Assembly (NCBI RefSeq): GCF_000400465.1
Contig: NW_008806288.1
Location: 1-64,000, forward strand
Origin: Wallemia ichthyophaga EXF-994
Taxonomy: Eukaryota; Basidiomycota; Wallemiomycetes; Wallemiales; Wallemiaceae
DNA: 64,000 nucleotides
Reading direction: 5' to 3'
Position 1 is the first letter of the stretch. Each line of letters opens with the position of its first letter. The notes beneath the pieces were generated by a model. That model did no database searches and had not been told where the DNA came from. It worked only from the letters and a program-made list of their open reading frames with translations. Below, piece by piece: positions 21,895 to 31,707 of the stretch. Both the position numbers and the translations under genes were made by a program.

Positions 21895-21929
21895 TAGTAA
21901 ATTACTAGTGGTCTACAAGTAATTTACTA
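21895..21929. repeat. 12-bp inverted repeat
   Basis: TAGTAAATTACT at 21895-21906 is exactly mirrored by AGTAATTTACTA at 21918-21929, with an 11-nt spacer. It could be a protein-binding palindrome or hairpin upstream of the His/Gln-rich gene. Confidence 0.75.
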
Positions 21930-22284
21930 ATACCATTCTTTGTCAGATCCTACTATCTCCACCTACTATCACTCTACCCACACACACTCACTCTCTATAA
22001 ATATCCGCCAAGTCGATTCTAATTTTATATCATATTCCATGTTCGAAGGTGATTTGGTGCGTCTAGGCTAGTCATTACACCTTCAATCACTTCAATCAAC
22101 CTTCCCACTCCCATTTCCTTCAATTCCTCACCCTCAAATTTTCATCTTTCTCGTCTACTAAGCTTTCTATACCTATCACTTGACTTACAAAGCCACATAA
22201 TCCACCTATCACACACCAACACTTAAAAACACTCACATCTGTCCGACTGATGGGAATGTATTGAAATGAATGTGATCAAGTGAT

Positions 22285-22338
22285 TGATACACTTGATATA
22301 CTTGATACGCTTGAAATCCATGATATACTTGCAATAAT
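22285..22338 (+). repeat. 9-nt tandem repeat in 5' leader
   Basis: Six consecutive 9-nt units, four of them close to TGATAYRCT (TGATACACT, TGATATACT, TGATACGCT, and TGATATACT again) plus two diverged ones. The frame is open and in phase with the downstream ABM ATG. Confidence 0.75.
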
Positions 22339-22444
22339 TCAAGTACTTCTGTGCTACTCCCTCCCAACCCGCTTACCAGCGTTGCTTACCGAGATTGCTT
22401 ACTCAACCACCTTCACTCGCCTACACACACAAACACACAACAAG

Positions 22445-22852
22445 ATGCCGTCAATGGGAGAACTCGCAGCACCTGTCATGCCATCAGTGCAGGCAAAGTT
22501 GGCAGAAATTACCGGTCCATTCAATGTAGTAGCCAAGGTGACTTCTGAGCCAGAACATGCAGACGACGTAGCCAAATTAATCAAAGACGTCGCCGTACTC
22601 GCTAATAGCGATGAAGAAGAGGGTACTTTAACGTGAGTGAGGCGTTATATCGTTGCAATGCTCTCACACCACTCTATCCCCAGCTACCGCATCTCCCGCG
22701 GCGTCAAAGAATCGTCCAACACTTTCATCGTTTATGAGGAGTACAATGCTCCAGCTGCTCTCACTGCCCACCTCCACTCCACACCCTTCCAAGCACTGAG
22801 CAACTACCCACACTTGCTCCACGCTGAGATGGATATCTACAGCGAGTTCTAA
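22445..22852 (+). CDS. antibiotic-biosynthesis-monooxygenase (ABM) domain protein
   Basis: Exons 22445-22632 and 22684-22852 give 118 aa. The sequence has the ferredoxin-like dimeric alpha/beta barrel pattern: a first strand G-P-F-N-V-V-A-K-V-T, a helix with E-H-A-D-D-V-A-K-L-I-K-D-V, then Y-R-I-S-R-G, F-I-V-Y-E-E-Y and H-L-H-S-T-P-F-Q-A-L. Family: small heme-independent monooxygenase or quinol-handling fold proteins, soluble and often stress related; the substrate cannot be read from sequence. The start at 22445 is the first ATG in frame, although the frame stays open upstream through a 9-nt repeat. The next gene is HEM13 on the opposite strand. Confidence 0.8.
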
Positions 22853-22912
22853 AGGTATTTCTAGGGGTAATTCTAAAGGTATTTCTAGACATATTTCTAG
22901 AGGTATTTCTGT
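22849..22912 (+). repeat. AAAGGTATTTCTAG direct repeats at 3' end of ABM gene
   Basis: The unit CTAAAGGTATTTCTAG occurs at 22849-22864 and 22873-22888, with partial copies to 22912. It overlaps the ABM stop codon and fills the 3' flank. Confidence 0.75.
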
Positions 22913-22945
22913 GTATAATACATTTATATTCTACACCATTTACAC

Positions 22946-24127
22946 CTACCCAACCCACTCCACTGGCTCTCTAAGCACCTCCTCCATCTCCATTTCCTCT
23001 GTACCCTCCTGCGTCCCCATATCCGTCATATATTCCCATCTTGCCGTCGCCGGGAGACTCATCAGAATAGATTCGATACGCGCACCGCCGGCCTGTAATG
23101 AGTTGCGTTAGTATCAAATCAAATCTACCAACGACCCACCCACATTCAATCCAAACTTTGTCCCGCGATCGTGCACCAGATTAAACTCCACATAGCGCCC
23201 TCTGCGCAGATCCTGCCAGCGTTTATGGTGGTCGTTGTACTCCACCCCTTTTCTTTTGTCGAGAATAGGCAGGTACGAATCGAGGAAAGCATCTCCGCAC
23301 TCTCGCACAAAGCCAAAGAGCTCCTCAGCGCTCTTCCCCCGCGCCAATTCCGACCCGGGTGTGAGGTCGTCGAAGAAAATGCCCCCTATTCCGCGGCATT
23401 GGTTGCGATGAGGTATGTAGAAGTAGTTATCTGCCCAGCGTTTGAATTGAGGGTAAAAGCCCGCATCGTGTTTGTCGCAAGCCTTTTTCACTGTCCCGTG
23501 GAAATGTCTGCAGTCTTCTTGATTGAGATAAGCCGGTGTGAGATCGGAGCCGCCTCCAAACCACGAGAAGATGGGTTTCGCGTTGACCAAATTTCCTGCA
23601 TTGTCCACGCCACCCTCTTGCCCCCCCTCATACAGCTCGAAATAGCGGTAGTTGGCATGCACAGTGGGGCAAAACGGGTTGCGTGGATGAATGATAAGCG
23701 ATAAGCCGACAGCGCTGAAAGGGAGGGGATGTGGATTTTGTGGGTCGTAAGGAATCCCTGCGTGGTTTGCTCGCATCTGCGCTACACCCGCCGGTGGCAG
23801 TTTGCCATGTACGATGGACACGCCGACACCTGCCTTCTCGACGTGTGTGCCGTTCTGCAGCACACAGCTTATACCCTCACCGCCCTCTTTGCGCTGCCAT
23901 TTGTCAACGCGGAATTTGGCCCCGCCGTCGAAATCTGATATTGCTTCGACTATTGTACTCTGGAGCTGCTTCACGTAGCTCGACATCTGCTGGCGCATCG
24001 GCGGTGCGGTGTGGCTATCGCTTTGGTTGTATTCTTCGCAGCTTACGCGTGCATTGCTGAACACTCCGCCCGCTAGCACCGGCAGGGCTATCGAAGAGAG
24101 AAGACCAAGACGGCCGCGGAGACTCAT
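22946..24127 (-). CDS. HEM13: coproporphyrinogen III oxidase (oxygen-dependent)
   Basis: Exons 24127-23144 and 23092-22946 give 376 aa. The N-terminus ([12 protein letters not shown]) is hydrophobic and basic, possibly a mitochondrial or membrane leader. Core signatures include [38 protein letters not shown] and [20 protein letters not shown]. Reaction: oxidative decarboxylation of coproporphyrinogen III to protoporphyrinogen IX in heme synthesis, O2-dependent. The last exon encodes [10 protein letters not shown], which completes the dimerisation segment, then an acidic tail. Strong assignment. Confidence 0.96.
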
Positions 24128-24265
24128 GGTGGTTCAAGGAAGACGAAGTTGTTGCCAATGGTAAACAACGAAGCGGACAAATGGACAAAGAGATAAAGAA
24201 TATTTTAGCTTAATTCTGTTTCTGTTGCTTACACCAACACCACCACACCACCACACCAACACTCC

Positions 24266-25012
24266 ATGCCTGACGAAGCATTCGACGACTTGGATCGCCA
24301 GACACAACGCGCAGTTGCTGGTCTTATACGCCTCGCTCTCTCCGCAGAAACACGTCGTTCAAGTCTGAAGCGCGATGAGATTGCGAAGAAGTGCAGCAGG
24401 CCATCTGCGATGAGCATAGACAGTATGATAACCGCAGCCAACTTAAAATTAACCGAGGTGTTCGGCTACCAGATTGTAGAATTGCCCCCGAAAGAGAGCT
24501 ACAAGTTGGACAGTCTCCCTGCCAAGAGAGGTACGCGGGCGTATGTGGTGGTGGATGTGCACGATAAGCCAGACAACACCAACCACCTCAAGGCGTACGA
24601 GCGTTTCGAAAACACCCACCTTATCGGCATCCTCCACACCATCCTCGCTGTCGTCTTGGCTAGCGGAGGCATCATTTCAGATACACACCTCTACTCCCAT
24701 CTCAAGAAACTTGGCCTAAATCAATCACAGTGCCTCCCAAATGAAGATAAGCTTACGTTGGAATCCTTTATCAACTCCCTCTCAAGGCAGTCTTACCTGG
24801 AGAAAAAAAAATCATCCATTGGGAATCACGACATGGAATTTAGTTGGGGTGCACGAGCGCTTGTCGAAATTGGCGAGAATAATATTGCTCAGTTCATGAT
24901 TCACATTATCAACATATCTAGGCGTGATAGCAGCAACGATGCAACACAAGAAATCAATGATAAGATGCTCGAAGATCTACAAAGAGGTATTGGACATAGC
25001 TGGAACAGCTAG
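24266..25012 (+). CDS. NSE3: SMC5-SMC6 complex subunit Nse3 (MAGE domain)
   Basis: Intronless, 248 aa. The MAGE homology domain runs almost full length: A-G-L-I-R-L-A-L-S near residue 18; winged-helix A with L-T-E-V-F-G-Y-Q-I-V-E-L; then G-I-L-H-T-I-L-A-V-V-L-A-S-G-G; and winged-helix B with L-S-R-Q-S-Y-L-E-K-K-K and F-S-W-G-A-R-A-L-V-E-I-G. Family: Nse3 pairs with the Nse1 RING and the Nse4 kleisin in the SMC5/6 DNA-repair complex. Length is close to the S. pombe protein. It is divergent from HEM13 (138 bp between starts) and convergent with SPF45 (20 bp between stops). Confidence 0.9.
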   Translation: MPDEAFDDLDRQTQRAVAGLIRLALSAETRRSSLKRDEIAKKCSRPSAMSIDSMITAANLKLTEVFGYQIVELPPKESYKLDSLPAKRGTRAYVVVDVHDKPDNTNHLKAYERFENTHLIGILHTILAVVLASGGIISDTHLYSHLKKLGLNQSQCLPNEDKLTLESFINSLSRQSYLEKKKSSIGNHDMEFSWGARALVEIGENNIAQFMIHIINISRRDSSNDATQEINDKMLEDLQRGIGHSWNS

Positions 25013-25032
25013 TATTCACTCTAGTTACCCAG

Positions 25033-26781
25033 TCACCTATCATACATACCCCTGTTAAATGCATCATCTGAATAATACCGTGCTATTATCTGCGTTCCTC
25101 CAAAGTATCTTCCATTCAGTGCTCTCACGTTCTTATATGCACCAACTAATCCTGAAAACTTGACAAAGATCTTCACAGCATCGCTCTCCTCCATATACAC
25201 TTGCGGTGTATGCACAACCACTCTTTCCACGATCCCATTCTTATTGCACTCCTCAGCAACTTCCTGTGACAGATCATCGTCGACTTCGTGTAACTTGACC
25301 ATATTCCTCAGAAGGATGGTTTTGGATGGTTCCCCAAACATCTCTCTCGCCTGCTTATCCAGCCCACTCTCCTCTGTTGACTTGATCTCCCCACTGCCAC
25401 TTTCACTTTTTTCCAACGACAAAGCTTCCTTGATTCCCGTCTTGTGCGCTCCAAGTCCCTCTCCCTCTTTCCAGCCCTGCTTTGCCATAAATCGCTGTGC
25501 AAAATTAGCCTTGTTCTCTCCTCTCTCCTGCTGCTCTTTCGACACTGTTGATTCTTCAATCGTGGAGAGAAAGTCGTCTACTTCTGACACTTCTGGTGCA
25601 ACTTGTGTCGATTGCACTGGCAGTTGCGGCGTTTGCACCTCTGTGGACGCCTTCTGTGGCACCAGCTTGCTGAACTTGGCTGCAATACTTGCAGCTGCTG
25701 CCTGTGATGCTTTCAGTCTATCTTCGGGTGTTTGAGAGGGAGGGGGTGGTTGAGGTGGTTGAGGTGGTTGAGGTGGTTGTATCTGTGCTTTGTCGGGCTG
25801 TTCGTCTTGCTGCTTTGCTTGCTGCTGTACCTCCTGTTTCGATTCTACCTCAGATACACCCTCGACACCACCCACATTCTCACCCTGCATACGCGCTTGC
25901 TGAGCGTTAGCGCTCGACATAGCCAACCGTCTCTGAAACACCTCGTCGCCCGTTTCCTCCTTGTCGATAGCCGTTGGAGCGTGTGCATCACTGTCGTATA
26001 CCTCTGGTGGTGCAAACATTTTGAATTTATCTTTATCACCACGTCCACCACGTTCTTCTCCTCCCTCCTCATCGTCGCTCTCCGAATACTCAGACGAACT
26101 GTAGTCGTTGTGCTGTCTAGACAACTCCTCAGCCCTTCTCGCCATCCTCTCCTCTTTCAAAAACTCAGCAAAACGCTTGTACTCCATATAGTCCGTCGGC
26201 TTGTACGGATCATACTCATCGTTCCAGTTGGGTCCTGCTACTGGTAGCTGGCCCTTTTTCTTCATTTTCTTCTCTTTTTTGGTGAGTACTCGGCGATAAT
26301 TCCCGCTCATATGTGCTGCATCGTCTAGCTCTTCATCTGAGATTGTCATTGGGGGTGGTTTGAGTGAAGTGTTTTGTGTGATTTGTGCTGTGTCTGCTGA
26401 TGTATCTGCTTCTGCTCGTGCTTGGAGTGTGCTCTCGTTTACATTGCCGGTAGTCTGCGTGTTGTGAGAATCTAGCCCGCCTCTTTCCACACCAGCACCC
26501 TCGTCACCCTTCTTGGGCGTGCTGCTCGATGAGGACGCCGCCGAGCTCGATGGAATCGCACTCGCACTGGCGAACGCTGAAGGCACCGGCGGCAACGATG
26601 GCTTTGTTGCTGCCTTACTCCTTCTCGCTACTGGCGCGAACTTGAGCGATGCCGTCCAGTTCTGTGGTTTGGGCGCTGGTTGAGGCGCTGCTGGTTCTTG
26701 TGGCTGAGGCTCTGGCGAAGGTTCCTTCTTTTCTTCCTTCTTCTCTTCCTCCTCGAAGAATATTCCGCCGTATAAACTCAT
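25033..26781 (-). CDS. RBM17: splicing factor 45 (SPF45/RBM17): G-patch plus UHM
   Basis: Intronless, 582 aa. The start at ATG 26781 gives M-S-L-Y-G-G, matching the M-S-L-Y start of SPF45 proteins; earlier in-frame codons use TTG. A long Pro/Ser/Ala and Glu-rich N-terminal half contains W-N-D-E-Y-D-P-Y-K-P-T-D-Y. The G-patch (F-M-A-K-Q-G-W-K-E-G-E-G-L-G near residue 430) is followed by the C-terminal UHM-type RRM: I-L-L-R-N-M-V, V-K-I-F-V-K-F, L-N-G-R-Y-F-G-G. Family: U2AF-homology protein acting in 3' splice-site choice. A Pro-Gln tract near residue 350 comes from a 9-nt repeat. This is longer than the human protein because of the disordered middle. Confidence 0.93.
   Translation of the reverse strand: MSLYGGIFFEEEEKKEEKKEPSPEPQPQEPAAPQPAPKPQNWTASLKFAPVARRSKAATKPSLPPVPSAFASASAIPSSSAASSSSSTPKKGDEGAGVERGGLDSHNTQTTGNVNESTLQARAEADTSADTAQITQNTSLKPPPMTISDEELDDAAHMSGNYRRVLTKKEKKMKKKGQLPVAGPNWNDEYDPYKPTDYMEYKRFAEFLKEERMARRAEELSRQHNDYSSSEYSESDDEEGGEERGGRGDKDKFKMFAPPEVYDSDAHAPTAIDKEETGDEVFQRRLAMSSANAQQARMQGENVGGVEGVSEVESKQEVQQQAKQQDEQPDKAQIQPPQPPQPPQPPPPSQTPEDRLKASQAAAASIAAKFSKLVPQKASTEVQTPQLPVQSTQVAPEVSEVDDFLSTIEESTVSKEQQERGENKANFAQRFMAKQGWKEGEGLGAHKTGIKEALSLEKSESGSGEIKSTEESGLDKQAREMFGEPSKTILLRNMVKLHEVDDDLSQEVAEECNKNGIVERVVVHTPQVYMEESDAVKIFVKFSGLVGAYKNVRALNGRYFGGTQIIARYYSDDAFNRGMYDR
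25745..25780 (+). repeat. 9-nt tandem repeat in SPF45 coding region
   Basis: Four units of GTGGTTGAG (36 nt) encode P-P-Q on the minus strand. Confidence 0.8.
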
Positions 26782-28606
26782 AAGCCGTTGAGGTACTTGA
26801 TCAAAGATACTGATAACACGATTTGATGTCAAGACGTGGAGATGATTAAATTATTGTGAAGTTTGGTGATTGATTATTAAAGCTATCGTACTTCTTAAGG
26901 GGGATCAAGTGTATTCTCAGACTCACTCCTCCGTCCGGAATCCATATAGGTTTCCGAAGAATGTATCCTTAGGTTATCGACTTAATGTGTTTGGTATAAT
27001 TGGGTGCACCAGCTTTATTACCTCTAAATTGAATTTGCCTCACAAACAACAAAAGTACCCAAGTAGCCAACTTGTTTTAGAATCAGAAGGTGAAGAAAGG
27101 CTTGTATGTTTTACGATTTCATTATATCCAATTCACCTAATTTGTCGTGTGATAGAGAGGGGTGTTATTATATTATCAAGTAGTCATTCATGATAATATT
27201 TTTAGCAGCCTACATACGTCTTGCTATCTTCGTAGCCAATAATAAAATTCCATACCGCGAAGTCTGAAGTATGCCTAGTCTTGAACGAACAGAACTTAGC
27301 GTGTATGTTCACTCTGCACAGATTTTGACTTTGTTTGATGATTTGGAAGAGTAAAGCTGTTGTTGTTTTTTCGAATATTACATCAAAGACGGTCAGATGC
27401 GTGAGATTCGGGACATTTTGATCAATTTCAGAAATGAAGCAAAAAGTCTTCGGATTGAAACACAGCGTAGACTGGGCATCGATCAGTGAAAATCTTATGT
27501 CATTGACCTTCTGAGGTTTCTATAATCCCTGTAGCAATTGTCAAGAGCCAGATTCTTTATTTGCTCGTAATCTATCTAAATACCTTCAAAGGTTTCCATG
27601 TAATATTCAAAAAACACAATTGATCAACGTCAAGTATTTCAGAATTGGATTGACCTGTAAAAGAAGCCCAACGACAAGCCAATATACCTGGCGATCATAG
27701 TAATCAGCTGCTTCGTGCTAGCTGTACCACCTTTCTTTGATCTTCCACAATTCAAAACAAAAGACATAGCGGACTTTCAGCATTATTGTAACCTTAAGGA
27801 CGATCCTCTTTAATAGTGCTTTAAGATATTAATCTGTCAAATTAACATATATCTTTACAATAATTTCGAATGAGTAATTTCTTTGTCATTTTGAAGTAAA
27901 AATGCTCATGATCCACCATGTTTTCACGTAATGCTTCATTAGTTTTCAGTCTTAATGTTAATTAGTTCAACAATGAATTAAAATATGCTGATAAACAACA
28001 AAAAAGTTATGAAAGTCATTGTCACGCATCAAATGGGGAAATTCCAATGAAATGTCAGTGAGTAAGTGTTGTACTTACAAGTATATAGATTCTATCGTCT
28101 GATTACTTCTGCTGAATTGTTTGATTTGATCTTGGGTTGTCTCCTGAATGGCTTATTACTTTCGTCACCTCCTACAAACGCAAACCAATATAACTAAATC
28201 GACGTGTCCAATGTTCTCAATAACCATAAAGTTTCCTGACGATCTTCTGAATAAGCTCTGCTGGGAGCTATTCCATGAAATCGCTGGTTTGTTTGTCTTT
28301 GCACATGATGGCAGAATTGAAGGGGTAAGCTGCGATAAGACACTAAACTCAAAAAGACATTATATCATATTCTAAGACAATAGCTCACCATAGCATGTAA
28401 GTATTACTCTCCTCCCCCTCATTTAAAATTTTCACAGTTGCAAAACAGATAGGACGACACCACCATGACATAAGCAGCTTAATCTCCATATTCATGACAC
28501 TCTCTATTCCCACCTATTCAAACAAATCTCAATTGTGCATTGCTTGACGTGAATTTTCCACATCGATAAGGGATAAATTACAAAACATTACTATACAGAG
28601 AAACGT
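26782..28606. other. 1.8 kb AT-rich gene-poor region
   Basis: No confident gene. Short open frames exist on the plus strand (26870-27193, 27272-27352, and 28148-28375 with an ATG), but none shows a family motif or a convincing intron set. Several adjacent fragments in shifting frames around 27270-27660 look faintly protein-like, so decay of an old gene is possible. No terminal repeats or tRNA seen. Confidence 0.5.
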
Positions 28607-29453
28607 CTAAGTGAGCATTTGCTGATCAAATTGACCGAGTCTGTTGATATCCTCAGTGTTTAATTTCTCATTGTGATTCCTCCCGTGTTTATGCAGCGGA
28701 GGTTGATATCTAGGGAAATTGACACGAGACGCGAGGGCATTCTCGCCCCACGACAACAGCTTGATGACATTAGATAATTTGGGCTCACTTGAGTGAAATT
28801 CAGATTCAAGGACGTGCTTGTTGACCATGCTTGCAACTCTCTCCCTCTGTGACTGACTGAGGAGTTGGCGAATGTTGTTAGGGGCGTCTGTAGCCTGTGC
28901 GAGCTGTTCGGAGTCGGGGCTGTCGAAAGCAAGCAGAGTGAGCGTTGTCTCGAGCGATGGCAGTAGCGAGGGGATCGTTATAGCCAGGTGGGAGAGAACA
29001 GACTGAGCGAAGTGCAGCGCTACATCTACCTGCTTATGCCTGATAAGCTCTATGAGATGCTGGAGCTGTACGTTGAAGTAAAGCTCAGTATTCTGGTCGA
29101 GGATATCCGGATTTATTTCATTGATCAGGTCAATTGCAGGTGCAATGTGACCACATCTTATCAGATCCTTCACAGACTTTCTGTCTTTGATGATGTTGGT
29201 GGATTCGTCCATATCCAAGCCTGTATCCTTGGAGAAAGTAGTCGCTGCGTCTGTATAGCCTTCAATGATGAGGTAATCGAGGACGAGCTTGTTGAGCTGT
29301 CTGGGTGGGTTGTAAGTGGGTGGCTGATATGGCGAATAGAATCACTGACGCCTTGCTCAAACTAAGCTGGCCTAGCTTGCTGGCCCATGTGTCGCTGGAT
29401 ATAGCGTTTGTTTGCTGGTTGATTGGCTTGAAGAAGAAATTATAATTGAGCAT
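28607..29453 (-). CDS. GID8: GID/CTLH ubiquitin ligase subunit Gid8
   Basis: Exons 29453-29350 and 29300-28607 give 265 aa. LisH motif: L-N-K-L-V-L-D-Y-L-I-I-E-G-Y-T-D-A-A-T-T-F. CTLH/CRA region: R-K-S-V-K-D-L-I-R-C-G-H-I-A-P-A-I-D-L-I-N, then L-Y-F-N-V-Q-L-Q-H-L-I-E-L-I-R and L-T-L-L-A-F-D-S-P. Family: core scaffold of the GID/CTLH E3 ligase that degrades gluconeogenic enzymes in yeast; human name TWA1. The intron needs donor GTCAGT rather than GTRAGT; the alternative GTGATT breaks the frame. It is divergent from MMTAG2, with 114 bp between starts. Confidence 0.93.
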
Positions 29454-29567
29454 TTCGGTTCTTATACACACACAAGAAACTCACCAGCATTTTTAATTTA
29501 ATTTCTCTGTCTGTGTGAATGTTCAGTCGCAAGGCTTCATCGCCGACGACGATAAGCGTAAGACAAT

Positions 29568-30112
29568 ATGGAAGGCGAGCCAACGAGAGGCGTGAGTGGA
29601 TTATATCGTAGATGCTGTACCCATCTCACGCGCTCAATAGGGCACGCGTGGCGGTGCTGGTGACTTTAGCTGGAATGCAGTCAAGGAGGATAAGCATCGC
29701 GAGTATTATTTGGGACACAGCGTCAAAGCTGCTGCTGGTAGATGGCAGAAGAACAAAGTGGGTCATTTCCATTCACAATAGCCTCTGTCTTATATGAGTC
29801 AAGGACATTCACTGGTATAATCGCGATGACGATAATGCCGATGAGGGAGAAATTCAGCGTAAGAAGAAAGAGGAAATCAAGAAGATCAAGGAAGCTGAAG
29901 AGGATGCTCTGAGCGTTGCACTAGGATACGCACCAAAACCACGACAATCCGAGGAGGAGAAGATTGCGGCAAAAGCACAGAAGAATGCCGAGAAGAGAAT
30001 CAGGAAGGAGGAGAGAGATAAGGTGCGAGCTGAGCGAGAGCAGCGGCGGAAAGAGAGTGGCAGAGATAGCAGGTACACTCCGTACACCACCGACAATCAG
30101 AGACGTAAATAA
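29568..30112 (+). CDS. MMTAG2-like (multiple myeloma tumor-associated protein 2) family protein
   Basis: Exons 29568-29591, 29641-29757 and 29804-30112 give 149 aa. The N-terminus has the family hallmark P-T-R-G-G-T-R-G-G, then F-S-W-N-A-V-K-E-D-K-H-R-E-Y-Y-L-G-H-S and G-R-W-Q-K-N-K-D-I-H-W-Y. A Lys/Glu-rich helix follows with E-A-L-S-V-A-L-G-Y-A-P-K-P-type sequence, and the basic tail is probably nuclear. Family: eukaryotic Mmtag domain, with roles suggested in RNA processing or phosphorylation but not established. The first coding exon is only 24 nt. Confidence 0.88.
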
Positions 30113-30140
30113 CGTGCAATAGTGTGTATAATAGAACAAA

Positions 30141-30710
30141 TCACCTCTTGTCTTTCCTCTGGATGGTTTCGTCATTGATAAAGATACCTTTACCGTTGTA
30201 TGGCTCTGGTTTCCTCCAATGCCTAATAGCAGCTGCAAATGCAGTCACTTGGTGCTTATTTGAGCCTGTGAGTATTACCTTGTTAGTAGCAGGCGTCTCT
30301 GCATTCACCCCGTCTGGGATCTGCATTATTACGGGATGGCTGAATCCCAATTTCAAGTGAATGTTCCTGCCCTCAATCGCAGCCCTATAACCAACACCGA
30401 CAAGTCTAACATTTACTCTAAAGCCCTCAGTAACTCCAGTGATTGCGTTCTGGACAAGTGTACGAGTGAGTCCCCACATGGATCTCTGTAGCGGTATCTT
30501 CCTATCCTCAACGGTAATCTTGATATCGCCCGATGATTGCTTTAACTGTATGAATGGCTTTATATCCACGCTCTCCTCGCCTAAGGGTCCCTTAACGCTA
30601 AGTTTATCTAGACTGGAGGTAACCTGGGTGGATGAGGGAATAATTACTGGATTCTTGCCAACATGAGATAACTGCCTGCTGCTCGTCGACAGCGCTCTCC
30701 TGAATATCAT
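30141..30710 (-). CDS. MRPL6: mitochondrial ribosomal protein uL6m
   Basis: Intronless, 189 aa from ATG 30710. The presequence M-I-F-R-R-A-L-S-T-S-S-R is basic. The uL6 fold is visible: L-S-V-K-G-P-L-G near residue 37, S-M-W-G-L-T-R-T-L-V-Q-N-A-I-T-G-V-T-E-G-F, and the C-terminal signature R-K-P-E-P-Y-N-G-K-G-I near 166. Component of the mitochondrial large ribosomal subunit. The frame stays open about 210 codons upstream, but that part is the antisense shadow of RPF2. It is divergent from RPF2, with 69 bp between starts. Confidence 0.95.
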   Translation of the reverse strand: MIFRRALSTSSRQLSHVGKNPVIIPSSTQVTSSLDKLSVKGPLGEESVDIKPFIQLKQSSGDIKITVEDRKIPLQRSMWGLTRTLVQNAITGVTEGFRVNVRLVGVGYRAAIEGRNIHLKLGFSHPVIMQIPDGVNAETPATNKVILTGSNKHQVTAFAAAIRHWRKPEPYNGKGIFINDETIQRKDKR

Positions 30711-30779
30711 TTTTGCGCCGTTTGTTGTACACTTGCAAGAGTCTTCTTGAACCACAACGGCGATAATCAAATTTATAAA

Positions 30780-31664
30780 ATGTTGCGCACTGTAAAGCCA
30801 AAGAATGCAAGGGTTAAGAGAGCTATGAAAGAGCGGGAACCACACGCCCACGAGAATCCAAAGACGGCGCTCTTCATCAAAACACAGACAACGTCTGCTA
30901 TACTCACTGAGGCGATGAGCGATCTTTACAGTCTCAAGAAACCACACGGCATTACTTTCAATAAGAAGAATCAGCTTCAGCCGTTTGAGGACAGCTCGAG
31001 CTTGGAGTTCTGGTCGAATAAGAACGACGCTTCTTTGCTTCTTGTTGGATCTCATCAGAAGAAGAGACCACATAATCTTATCTTTACGAGAACGTTTAAC
31101 TATCAGTTGTTCGATATGTTGGAAATGGGTGTCGAGAATTTCAAATCGATGAAAAGTTTCAACATTAATAACCAAGTAAACGTTGGTATGAAACCGCTGT
31201 TCAACTTTACGGGTGAGTTGTTTGATACTCACCCAAAGTACCAGCAGTTCAAGAATGTCATGCTTGATTTCTTCAGAGGCGAGACAATTTCTTCCATCTC
31301 TCTCGCTGGTTTGTCGCATGTGATTAGCTGTACTGTCGGCGAGCAAGCCAATGAAGAGGATACACCGCCTGTGCAGTTCAGAGTATATTCGATTCAGTTA
31401 TTGAAGAGCGGTACGCGGACACCGCGTGTAGAGTTAGTCGAGATGGGTCCATCGATGGATCTCACGCCTAGGAGAACCCAAGAACCAGATTCATCACTCG
31501 AGAAGGAGGCATACAGGAAACCTAAGCCGGTCAATGTTCCTAAGAAGAGGAAGAACGTTGAGGTGGACGAGATGGGTGACAAAGTTGGCAGAATACACAT
31601 GGAGAAGCAAGACTTGTCTAAGCTACAGACTAGAAAGGTCAGAGCACTCAAGGCTGACGATTAG
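30780..31664 (+). CDS. RPF2: ribosome production factor 2 (Brix domain)
   Basis: Intronless, 294 aa. The N-terminus carries R-T-V-K-P-K-N-A-R-V-K-R, followed by the Brix core: L-L-V-G-S-H-Q-K-K-R-P-H-N-L, M-L-E-M-G-V-E-N-F, G-M-K-P-L-F-N-F and L-A-G-L-S-H-V-I-S. The C-terminal tail is Lys/Arg-rich and nuclear or nucleolar in character. Family: Rpf2 works with Rrs1 to load the 5S RNP into pre-60S ribosomes. Convergent with SEH1, 43 bp between stops. Firm assignment. Confidence 0.95.
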   Translation: MLRTVKPKNARVKRAMKEREPHAHENPKTALFIKTQTTSAILTEAMSDLYSLKKPHGITFNKKNQLQPFEDSSSLEFWSNKNDASLLLVGSHQKKRPHNLIFTRTFNYQLFDMLEMGVENFKSMKSFNINNQVNVGMKPLFNFTGELFDTHPKYQQFKNVMLDFFRGETISSISLAGLSHVISCTVGEQANEEDTPPVQFRVYSIQLLKSGTRTPRVELVEMGPSMDLTPRRTQEPDSSLEKEAYRKPKPVNVPKKRKNVEVDEMGDKVGRIHMEKQDLSKLQTRKVRALKADD

Positions 31665-31707
31665 GATAGACGATAATTCATATTTTTTGCTACACTTTAT
31701 AAATAAC

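Larger units (their letters stand above)
21783..22444. other. divergent promoter and pyrimidine-rich leader
   Basis: A non-coding stretch between the minus-strand His/Gln gene and the plus-strand ABM gene. It holds a 12-bp inverted repeat (21895-21929), a long C/T-rich block (about 21950-22230) that probably forms promoter and 5' UTR, and a 9-nt tandem repeat (22285-22338). Confidence 0.6.

Noticed and set aside
30711-31346. A 212-codon N-terminal extension of uL6m, giving a 401-codon open frame on the minus strand
   Set aside because: It is the antisense of RPF2 coding sequence; the real ATG with a mitochondrial presequence is at 30710.
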